Assembly: GCA_030696455.1 (NCBI GenBank)
Contig: JAUYSH010000043.1
Coordinates: 25,538 to 89,537 of the forward strand
Direction of reading: 5' to 3'
DNA length: 64,000 nucleotides
Origin: Elusimicrobiota bacterium
GTDB taxonomy: Bacteria > Elusimicrobiota > Elusimicrobia > UBA1565 > UBA9628
The translations under genes were made by a program, and so were the position numbers. Positions 56,727 through 63,856 of the stretch are shown one piece after another. The notes below the pieces were generated by a model. The model made no database searches and was not told the origin of the DNA. It worked only from the letters and a program-made list of their open reading frames with translations. How positions within the stretch are numbered: position 1 is the stretch's first letter; each line of letters opens with the position of its first letter.

Positions 56727-57392
56727 ATGAAGTCCCTGCTGTTCGATTACGGCGGCACCCTCGACGCCGACGGAACCACCTGGCTCGAACGTTTCCAGCC
56801 CATTTATAAGGAAGCGGGGCTCGATGTCCCCCAGGAAAGGTTCGAACGCGCCTTTTACGACGCGGATGACAACCTCCATTTGCGTCACGCGCTCACGGGG
56901 CTGGACCTCGATAAGACGGTGCGCCTGCAGGTCGCGGATGTCCTTGAGATCTTGGCCCCCGAGCGCCGCGACCTGGTCGACCCCGTCGCGGGCCGGTTCG
57001 TCGCCGACTGCCGCGCCCAGTTCAAGCGCCTGACCCCGGCGCTCGAGCGCCTCGCCGCGCGCTACCGGCTCGGGGTCGTGTCAAATTTTTACGGGAATCT
57101 CGAAGGAATCCTCGCCGCCGAAGGTCTTGCCCGCCATTTCACTGTCGTGGCCGACTCCGGCGTGCTCGGGGTGATCAAGCCCGAGCCGGCCATATTCCTC
57201 CACGCCGCCAAGGCCGTGTCGGCCTCGCCGGCGGAATGCGTCATGGTCGGGGACTCGATCAAGCGGGATATGGCGGGCGCGGCGGGCGTCGGCATGAAGA
57301 GGGCCCTGATCTCCGTCGCGGAACGCGCTCCGGACGCCGGCCAGGACTGGACCATACGCTCGGTCATGGACCTCGAGGCCGCACTCGGATGA
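56727..57392 (+). CDS. HAD-superfamily hydrolase
   Basis: 221 residues from ATG 56727 (a TTG three bases upstream is rejected). Nucleophile D7 is in LLFDYGGTLD; the usual second Asp (DxD) is Gly, as in some HAD subfamilies with non-phosphatase or altered activity. Thr/Ser motif II is GVVSNFYGN, and the late GDSIKRDMAGAAGVGMKRAL provides the metal acids. The cap is helical (about 18-90). It could dephosphorylate a pathway intermediate, but the D-to-G change leaves this open. It overlaps the nucleotidyltransferase gene in ATGA. Confidence 0.85.
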   Translation: MKSLLFDYGGTLDADGTTWLERFQPIYKEAGLDVPQERFERAFYDADDNLHLRHALTGLDLDKTVRLQVADVLEILAPERRDLVDPVAGRFVADCRAQFKRLTPALERLAARYRLGVVSNFYGNLEGILAAEGLARHFTVVADSGVLGVIKPEPAIFLHAAKAVSASPAECVMVGDSIKRDMAGAAGVGMKRALISVAERAPDAGQDWTIRSVMDLEAALG

Positions 57393-58096
57393 AGGCCGCG
57401 ATCATCGCCGCGGGGGAAGGTTCGCGGCTGTTAAAGAGCCATCCTGGCCAGATCAAGCCGATGATCTGTATAGCGGCGAAGCCGCTCATCTACTGGGTGG
57501 TCGTCGGATTGCGCTCGGCGGGGTGTAAAGACATCGTTGTTTTGACGAACACTCGCGGGGATGCCGTCGGTCCATACCTGAGCGCCGCTTTTCCCGATGT
57601 GAACTTCGATTTCGTCACGGCCGACACCGCCTCCTCGTTCGAGTCCTTCCGGCTCGTTTGCAAACGGCTTGCAACGGCAACGGATGGAGGATTCGTCGTG
57701 AGCACCGTTGACGCTTTGATCAAGACGGACGATGTCGCTCGATTCATCAGCGAATGCCGGACGTCCAACGCCGACGCGGGATTGGCCTTAACGACATTTG
57801 TGGATGACGAGAAGCCCTTGTGGGCCGACACCGACGCGAAGGGCCGCGTAACGGCGCTGGGCGCTGACGCCAAGGATAAGAACGCCGTAACTTGCGGCCT
57901 TTATTACATGACTCGATCGGCCGCGACGGCGATTCCCAACGCCGAACGGCATTCCCGACTCAGAGATTATTTTCAGGAACTCGTCGCCTCCGGCGCGACC
58001 GTCCGCGGCGTGATCCTTTCCAAATCCCTCGACGTCGACCGCCCCGAGGACCTCGCCGCGGCCGAATCCTTCCTCACCACGGAGACGAACCGATGA
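57389..58096 (+). CDS. Nucleotidyltransferase of the sugar-phosphate / inositol-phosphate type
   Basis: 235 residues from ATG 57389. Signature AAGEGSRL with downstream K (QIKPM), a metal Asp in VVSTVDALI, and the closing DVDRPEDL identify the NTP_transferase fold. Members activate sugar or polyol phosphates with CTP, UTP or others. Because myo-inositol-phosphate synthase and a CDP-alcohol phosphotransferase close the same operon, CTP:inositol-1-phosphate cytidylyltransferase is an attractive but unproven assignment. The gene is distinctly AT-richer than its neighbours. Confidence 0.82.
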   Translation: MKAAIIAAGEGSRLLKSHPGQIKPMICIAAKPLIYWVVVGLRSAGCKDIVVLTNTRGDAVGPYLSAAFPDVNFDFVTADTASSFESFRLVCKRLATATDGGFVVSTVDALIKTDDVARFISECRTSNADAGLALTTFVDDEKPLWADTDAKGRVTALGADAKDKNAVTCGLYYMTRSAATAIPNAERHSRLRDYFQELVASGATVRGVILSKSLDVDRPEDLAAAESFLTTETNR

Positions 58097-58935
58097 AAGC
58101 GTTAGGAATCTTGCGCGAGACCCAGAACTCCCCCGGGCGCGAGTCCGACGACGCCTTGATCCTTAAGGCGGTGATGGACCAGCTCTCGATCCTCAAGACC
58201 GAGGTCACGGTCATGACCCCCGAGGAGTTCGACCGCGCCGACGCCAAGGGCTACGACCTCATCGTCCCGATGTGCGAAACGTACCCGCGCCTCATGCGCC
58301 TGAAAAAGCTCGAGACCGAGACCGGCGTCGTGACGGTCAACCCCGCCGACTCCGTCCTCGGCTGCTACCGCACGCGCATGCTCGAGTCCTTCGCCAACAC
58401 CCCCGCCCTCTCCTATCCTCCCTCCGTGGTGCGCCGGACGACGGCGGACGCCAACCGCGCCGCCCCGGATTACGAGGCTTCCTCCGGCTGGTGGCTCAAG
58501 CGCGGCGATGTCCACAACACCTGCGCCTTCGACGTGGTTTTCGCCAAGGACTGGGCGGAGGCCGAGACGATCCGCCGCGAGTTCGAGAGCCGCGAGATCA
58601 AGGACCTCGTGATCCAGCGCCACACCGACGGCGACCTCATCAAGTTCTACGGCGTCGGCCCCGGCCAGTGGTTCACCTGGTTCTATCACGATCCCTCCAC
58701 CGCGCGCCGCCTGCCTTTCGAGATCGAGGACCTCGCCAACTCGGCCGAGCTCGCCGCGAAGGCCGTGAGGGTCGAGGTGTTCGGCGGAGACGCCATCGTG
58801 ACTCCCGACGGAAAGATTTATATCATCGACATCAACAGCTGGCCGAGCTTCGCGCGCGTGCGCGCCGAAGCCGCGGTCCAGATCGCCCGCCGGCTCCGGC
58901 TTCGCCTTCGCCAGGTCGCGGGCAGAAAAGGATAA
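58093..58935 (+). CDS. ATP-grasp family enzyme (ligase or polyol kinase)
   Basis: 280 residues, ATGA overlap upstream. The N-terminal pre-ATP-grasp domain (about 1-95) is followed by GWWLKRGDVH (ATP-binding Lys), VIQRHTDGDLIKFYGVG and the metal-binding end DGKIYIIDINSWPSF. The DIN-x-[WF]-P signature recalls inositol trisphosphate 5/6-kinases (ITPK1) as well as RimK/D-Ala ligases. Either a carboxylate-amine ligase or an inositol-type kinase fits; the cluster context raises the second. Not resolvable from sequence alone. Confidence 0.78.
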   Translation: MKALGILRETQNSPGRESDDALILKAVMDQLSILKTEVTVMTPEEFDRADAKGYDLIVPMCETYPRLMRLKKLETETGVVTVNPADSVLGCYRTRMLESFANTPALSYPPSVVRRTTADANRAAPDYEASSGWWLKRGDVHNTCAFDVVFAKDWAEAETIRREFESREIKDLVIQRHTDGDLIKFYGVGPGQWFTWFYHDPSTARRLPFEIEDLANSAELAAKAVRVEVFGGDAIVTPDGKIYIIDINSWPSFARVRAEAAVQIARRLRLRLRQVAGRKG

Positions 58936-58940
58936 TCAAC

Positions 58941-60284
58941 ATGACCCCCCAGACGCTCACCGACGCCCCCTATTCCGCGGGCCCGAAGTCGAAGGCCCTC
59001 TTTCAGGAAGAGCAGGAGTACATCGCTCCCGGCCTGCAGACCATCGCGCTCTACGCCCAGCTCGCCATCGACGGCGGCAGCGGCGCGTCGCTGCGCGACG
59101 TGGACGGGAAGGAATATCTGGATCTCGTCGCCGGCATCGGCGTCGCTTCGCTGGGCTACGGCCACCCGGACTGGGCCAAGGCCGTCGGCGAGCAGGCCGC
59201 GAAGACCGCGGTCGGCTCCTTCACCACGGCGCATCGCGTGAACTTTCTCAAGACCTTGGCGTCCGTGACGCCCAAGGGCCTCACCCGCTGCCAGCTGTAC
59301 TCCTCGGGCGCCGAGGCCGTCGAAGCCGCGCTGCGCCTGGCCAAGTCGCGCACGGGCAAGTTCGAGGTCATGGGCTTCTGGGGCGGCTTCCATGGCAAGA
59401 CGCAGGGCGTCATGGGGCTGCTCAACGACGGCTTCAAGAACGGCTACGGCGCGACGGCGCCGGGATTGCATCTCTCTCCTTATCCGGACAGCCGGAATTG
59501 TCCGTTCGGCACGAAGGGCGAGCACGACTGCGGCGCGCATTCGCTCGACTTCCTCCGGGAAAAGATCAAGCGCGAGACGACGGGCGCGGTCGCGGCCATC
59601 ATCATAGAACCCGTGCAGGGAACGAACGGCAACGTGATCCCGCCGAGGGGCTTCTTCGCGGGCGTCCAGAGCATCGCCAAGGAGATCGGGGCCATCTTCA
59701 TCTCCGACGAGATGATCACGGGCTTCGGCCGGACCGGCAAGATGTTCGGGTGCGATCATGAAGGGGTGACTCCGGACATGATGACGATCGGGAAAGGTTT
59801 TGGGGGCGGGTATCCCGTGTCGGGTGTCGTCACGAGCTCGGAGATCGCGAACTCCAAGCCGTGGTCCAATCCGTCGGGTTCGTCGTCGAGCTATGGGGGC
59901 AACCCCCTGGCGGCGGCCGCCTGCGATACGACTTTGAAAATAATTTTGCGCGATAAGTTGGTGGAAAACGCCGCGACCGTTGGCGCGGCGATGCTCCAGC
60001 GCCTCACTGAGATTCAGTCCAAGCAACCCCTGATCGGCTCGCTGAGAGGCCGTGGTTTGATGCTTGGAGTAGACCTCGTCAATCCGAAGGATAAAAAACC
60101 CCTCGACAAGGCCGTCTGTCGCGAGATTTTTGAAGAGGGGTTAAAACGAGGGGTGTTGACGATGGCGTACAACCCCTCGCTCAGGATCAATCCTCCGTTG
60201 GTGATTACCGAAAAGCAGGCGTTGGATGGGTTGGATCTCATGGCCGAAGCGATGAATGTGGTCGCGAAGAGGCGAAGCCTCTGA
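58941..60284 (+). CDS. Class III PLP-dependent aminotransferase
   Basis: 447 residues; AAAAGGA lies 8 nt before the ATG. The fold-I residues D256 (FISDEMITGFGRTG) and PLP lysine K285 (TIGKGFGGGYP) are present, plus SSGAEAVEAALRLAK and GGFHGKT. Class III enzymes act on omega-amines, glutamate semialdehyde and keto-polyols. With the oxidoreductase that follows, an oxidise-then-transaminate pair is possible, as in inosamine formation. The last 350 bases are AT-rich relative to the rest. Confidence 0.92.
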   Translation: MTPQTLTDAPYSAGPKSKALFQEEQEYIAPGLQTIALYAQLAIDGGSGASLRDVDGKEYLDLVAGIGVASLGYGHPDWAKAVGEQAAKTAVGSFTTAHRVNFLKTLASVTPKGLTRCQLYSSGAEAVEAALRLAKSRTGKFEVMGFWGGFHGKTQGVMGLLNDGFKNGYGATAPGLHLSPYPDSRNCPFGTKGEHDCGAHSLDFLREKIKRETTGAVAAIIIEPVQGTNGNVIPPRGFFAGVQSIAKEIGAIFISDEMITGFGRTGKMFGCDHEGVTPDMMTIGKGFGGGYPVSGVVTSSEIANSKPWSNPSGSSSSYGGNPLAAAACDTTLKIILRDKLVENAATVGAAMLQRLTEIQSKQPLIGSLRGRGLMLGVDLVNPKDKKPLDKAVCREIFEEGLKRGVLTMAYNPSLRINPPLVITEKQALDGLDLMAEAMNVVAKRRSL

Positions 60285-61273
60285 GCAAGATCCAGTCCGT
60301 CGCTCTCGTCGGTTTTGGGGCCATCGCCGAGGGCGCCCATCTATCGGCTTTGCGCTCGGTCAAAGTCGCCGTGGATGCGGTCTGTGAGCCCTCGACTTTA
60401 CGCCGCGAAGCGGCGCAACGTTCGCTGTCTCACGCCCGCATCTACGACTCCATCGAGGCCCTGCTGTCGGCGGAGAGATCGTTGGACGCCCTCATCGTCT
60501 GCTCTCCGCCAAGCTATCACGGCAACGGCATTTTGGCTGGGATTCGCGCCGGCATCCACGTCCTCTGCGAAAAGCCCCTGACGCTGGACCCGGAAGTATT
60601 CGCGCAGATCCAAACGGAATCCGCTTCGCGGAACGTTTGCGTGTACTCGATCAACAATTGGGCCTACTCCCCGCAGTGGGCCCGTCTTCTCGAGGTCGTC
60701 GCATCCGGACGCCTTGGACCCGTTCGTCATGCTGATATCCGCGTGCTTCGCACGCGTCCGTCGGTTTCGGCTTCGCCGAACGACTGGCGCAGAGACCCGG
60801 CCATTTCCGGCGGGGGCATCTTCGTGGATCACGGCTGGCACAATCTCTATTTGATGCGCCGTCTCTTGGGCCCCGAAGTCGCTATTGTCGACGTCGTCCT
60901 TCAACCCAAGGGCTCGGTGGACGACGTTGCGACCGCGTTATTTTCCGCTCCGGCGGCGTCCGGCACCATGCACTTGTCGTGGCGTGCGGGCGAGCGCTCC
61001 AATTATGCCTTCGTGACCGGCGAAAAGGGCTCGGCGGAACTCAGGGACGACTCCCTCACCGTTAAAGCGAACGGCCTCGAAGAAACCACCCGATTCCCCG
61101 AGAAGCTCTCGGGAGGCTCGGCTCACCCCGAATGGCTCGCCGCAATGTGGCCGGCCTTTGAGGCCGAGTGCTCGGGTGTCGGACGCGGAAACAACCTCGC
61201 CGAAGCGGCCTTCTGCTTTTCCTCGATCCGCGCCGCCTACTCCCTTCCCAAGGAAGCCCCCGCCCGTGGGTGA
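60281..61273 (+). CDS. Gfo/Idh/MocA-family oxidoreductase with apparent CTG start
   Basis: 330 residues if it starts at CTG 60281, which overlaps the aminotransferase stop as CTGA. The first conventional start, TTG 60350, would delete the Rossmann nucleotide-binding motif VALVGFGAIAEG. No ATG, GTG or TTG occurs in frame between the two or just upstream. The rest is typical: LIVCSPPSYHG, HVLCEKPLTLD (EKP motif), and the C-terminal GGGIFVDHGWHNLYLM (active-site D/H). Family members oxidise sugars and inositols with NAD(P). Inositol or inositol-phosphate dehydrogenase activity would fit the operon. Confidence 0.85.
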   Translation: MSKIQSVALVGFGAIAEGAHLSALRSVKVAVDAVCEPSTLRREAAQRSLSHARIYDSIEALLSAERSLDALIVCSPPSYHGNGILAGIRAGIHVLCEKPLTLDPEVFAQIQTESASRNVCVYSINNWAYSPQWARLLEVVASGRLGPVRHADIRVLRTRPSVSASPNDWRRDPAISGGGIFVDHGWHNLYLMRRLLGPEVAIVDVVLQPKGSVDDVATALFSAPAASGTMHLSWRAGERSNYAFVTGEKGSAELRDDSLTVKANGLEETTRFPEKLSGGSAHPEWLAAMWPAFEAECSGVGRGNNLAEAAFCFSSIRAAYSLPKEAPARG

Positions 61274-62447
61274 GACCGAGAACGTTTTCACGCGCGCCAT
61301 CCTTTGGGCCGCCCACCCCAAGCTGCTGTGGCAGCGTTCCGGCGGCATGCTCGTGCTCGAGCGCCAGCTGTTCACCGCCGCGCGCGCCGGCCTCAAGTCC
61401 GTCTTCATCACCATGCCCGCGCCCGAGCAGGCCGCGGCGCTGCGCCTGCCCCCGGGCCTCGAAGTGCGCTGGGCGAGCCGGGCCCAGGCCGCTCTCGATG
61501 AATGCGAGCCCCCCTATCTCGGCATCTCCGCCGATCATTTCATCCGTGTGGAGACCTTGGCCTTCATCGCGCGCCAGACCTTCCCGGCCACCGTCAGCTA
61601 CGAGGACGCCTCCGCCCTCGGCGTCGTCCAGGTCGTGCTCAGCCGTGAGGATTCGGTCTCCCGCGCCAAGCAGCTCCTGCACCCGGGCTCCTACAAGCGC
61701 CTCGAGGCGCCGCTGAACGAGGGCGCGATCGTGGACTGGCTCATGGCGGCCGGCCCCAAGGCGGCGGACGGCTTCATGGCCCGCCACTTCGACCGCCACC
61801 TCTCGCTCGCCGCGAGCCGCGCCCTGCTCGACACCGCGGTCACCCCCAACCAGATGACCTTGTTCAGCACGTCCCTGGGGCTCCTCGGCGCCGCCTTCTT
61901 CCTCGGCGAAACGCGTCTTTTTTACGTCACCGGGGCCTTGCTGGTCTGGCTGCACTCGGTCCTCGACGGCTGCGACGGCGAGCTGGCGCGCGTGCGCTTC
62001 CAGGAAAGCCCGCTCGGCTCCGATCTCGACTTCTGGGGCGACAACCTCGTGCACTTCGCGCTGTTCACCTGCATGGGCGCGGGCTTCTGGCTCGCGGACG
62101 GCGGCGTGCACAACCTGGCCCTCTCCGCCGTCGCCGGCGGCGGCGTCCTGGCCTCGGCCTGGGCCGCCTGGGGGCACCGGCGCGCCCGGCGCGTGGTCAG
62201 CGGACCCGAGGCGGGCGTCATCGAACCGTCCGCCGGGACCGGGCTCAACGCCAAGCTCGCCCGCCTGGAGAACACGCTCGCTCAGCGCGATTTCATCTAC
62301 CTTCTCGTCCTCCTGTCCTTCGTGGACCGGGTCTACGAGTTCCTCTGGGCCGCCGCCGTCGGGGGCGTCCTCTTTTTTGCGATCATGCAGTATCTCAGGA
62401 GAGTCAATCACAATGAACAATCGCGACAGCCGCATCCAGCCCGCTAA
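61266..62447 (+). CDS. Nucleotidyltransferase-like domain fused to CDP-alcohol phosphotransferase
   Basis: 393 residues from GTG 61266, overlapping the upstream stop by 8 nt. Residues about 1-165 look like a degenerate NTP-transferase (LVLERQLFTAARAGLKSVFI, then ISADHFIRV) lacking the GxGxR loop. Residues about 172-385 are a membrane CDP-alcohol phosphotransferase with all acids: D234, D237-G238, A241-R242, G251, D255 and D259. The order resembles archaeal/thermophile IPCT-DIPPS, which makes inositol phosphodiesters from CDP-inositol. The N-terminal loss of catalytic residues may explain the separate nucleotidyltransferase at 57389. Ends 35 nt inside the next gene. Confidence 0.87.
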   Translation: MGETENVFTRAILWAAHPKLLWQRSGGMLVLERQLFTAARAGLKSVFITMPAPEQAAALRLPPGLEVRWASRAQAALDECEPPYLGISADHFIRVETLAFIARQTFPATVSYEDASALGVVQVVLSREDSVSRAKQLLHPGSYKRLEAPLNEGAIVDWLMAAGPKAADGFMARHFDRHLSLAASRALLDTAVTPNQMTLFSTSLGLLGAAFFLGETRLFYVTGALLVWLHSVLDGCDGELARVRFQESPLGSDLDFWGDNLVHFALFTCMGAGFWLADGGVHNLALSAVAGGGVLASAWAAWGHRRARRVVSGPEAGVIEPSAGTGLNAKLARLENTLAQRDFIYLLVLLSFVDRVYEFLWAAAVGGVLFFAIMQYLRRVNHNEQSRQPHPAR

Positions 62448-63804
62448 AGGCAAGCTCGGCGTGCTGCTCCCCGGCATGGGAGCCGTCACCAGCACCTTCA
62501 TCGCCGGCGTGGAGCTCGTCAAGAAAGGCCTCGGCACGCCCGTCGGGTCCGTCACCCAGATGCAGGCCATCCGCCTGGGCAAGCGCTACGAGAACCGCTC
62601 GCCGCTGATCAAGGATTTCGTGCCCCTGGCCTCCCTCGACCAGCTCGTGTTCGGCGGCTGGGACTTCTTCACCGACGACATGTTCGTCGCGGCGACCAAG
62701 TGCGGCGTCCTCGACGCGGCCACGCTCGCGCCGATCAAGAAGGAGCTCTCGGCGATCAAGCCGATGCCCGCGATCTACGACGCCAACTACATCAAGAACA
62801 TCAAGGCGCTCAACCCCAAGAAGGGCAAGACCAAGATGGATCTGGCCGAGCAGGTGATGGCCGACATCGAGATGTTCAAGAAGAAAAACGGTTGCGATCG
62901 AATCGTCATGCTTTGGTGCGGGTCGACCGAACGCCTGCCCGAGCCCTCCAAGTGCCACGAGGACATCGAGGCGCTCGAGAAGGGCCTGCGCGACAACGAC
63001 CCCTCGATCCCTCCGTCGATGATCTACGCCTACGCCGCCATCAAGCTCGGCATGGCCTACGGCAACGGCGCGCCGAACTTGTCCGCCGACATCCCGGCCT
63101 TGGTCGAGCTCGCCGAGCAGACCGGCTCGCCCGTCTGCGGCAAGGACTTCAAGACCGGCCAGACCCTCATGAAGACCACGATCGCGCCCATGCTCAAGGC
63201 GCGCATGCTGGCGCTGACCGGCTGGTACTCGACGAACATCCTCGGCAACCGCGACGGAGAGGTGCTCGACGACCCGGGTTCGTTCAAGACCAAGGAGCTC
63301 TCGAAGATGTCCGTGCTCGACACCATCCTCGAGCCCGAGCTCTACCCCGAGCTGTACGGCAAGTTCCACCACAAGGTCCGCATCGACTATTACCCTCCCC
63401 GCGGCGACGCGAAGGAAGGCTGGGACAACATCGATATCCGCGGCTGGCTCGACATGCCGATGCAGATCAAGATCAACTTCCTGTGCCGCGACTCGATCCT
63501 GGCCGCTCCGATCGTGCTCGACCTGGTCTTATTCCTCGACCTGGCCAAGCGCTCCGAGCTCAAGGGCATCCAGGAGTGGCTCTCGTTCTTCTTCAAGAGC
63601 CCCCAATGCCGAGAGGACCTCAAGCCCGAGCACGACCTGTTCATCCAGCACCTCAAGCTCAAGAACACGCTGCGGGTGCTGATGGGCGAGGAAGTCCTCG
63701 ACCACAGCGGCCTCGACTACTACGACCCGACCAAGACCGCCTCGGCCGCCCCGGCCCCCAAGCCGGCGCCCAAGAAGGCGAAGAAGGCGCTCGCCGGCCG
63801 CTAA
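62413..63804 (+). CDS. ino1: myo-Inositol-1-phosphate synthase
   Basis: 463 residues. The start ATG 62413 is set by AGGAGAG (62397-62403). It cyclises glucose 6-phosphate to inositol 1-phosphate with NAD. NAD motif VLLPGMGAVTSTFIAG (15-30), the MIPS phrases LGNRDGEVLDDPGSFKTKEL and KINFLCRDSILAAPIVLDL support the family. The length lies between archaeal and eukaryotic forms. The last 25 residues are Ala/Pro/Lys-rich and probably disordered. It ends the operon before a strong terminator and supplies the inositol phosphate on which the upstream genes could act. Confidence 0.95.
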   Translation: MNNRDSRIQPAKGKLGVLLPGMGAVTSTFIAGVELVKKGLGTPVGSVTQMQAIRLGKRYENRSPLIKDFVPLASLDQLVFGGWDFFTDDMFVAATKCGVLDAATLAPIKKELSAIKPMPAIYDANYIKNIKALNPKKGKTKMDLAEQVMADIEMFKKKNGCDRIVMLWCGSTERLPEPSKCHEDIEALEKGLRDNDPSIPPSMIYAYAAIKLGMAYGNGAPNLSADIPALVELAEQTGSPVCGKDFKTGQTLMKTTIAPMLKARMLALTGWYSTNILGNRDGEVLDDPGSFKTKELSKMSVLDTILEPELYPELYGKFHHKVRIDYYPPRGDAKEGWDNIDIRGWLDMPMQIKINFLCRDSILAAPIVLDLVLFLDLAKRSELKGIQEWLSFFFKSPQCREDLKPEHDLFIQHLKLKNTLRVLMGEEVLDHSGLDYYDPTKTASAAPAPKPAPKKAKKALAGR

Positions 63805-63820
63805 GGCGGCAGCGTCGTCC

Positions 63821-63856
63821 GCCGGGCGGAGGGCAACCTCCGCCCGGCTTCTTTTT
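63821..63856 (+). terminator. Intrinsic terminator of the inositol operon
   Basis: A perfect 12-bp stem (63821-63832 / 63837-63848) with a GCAA tetraloop is followed by TTCTTTTT (63849-63856). It begins 17 nt after the synthase stop. Confidence 0.93.

Noticed and set aside
60350..61273. Oxidoreductase starting at TTG 60350
   Set aside because: This start removes the first Rossmann strand and the GFGAIAEG loop; the reading frame upstream to CTG 60281 is clearly coding.
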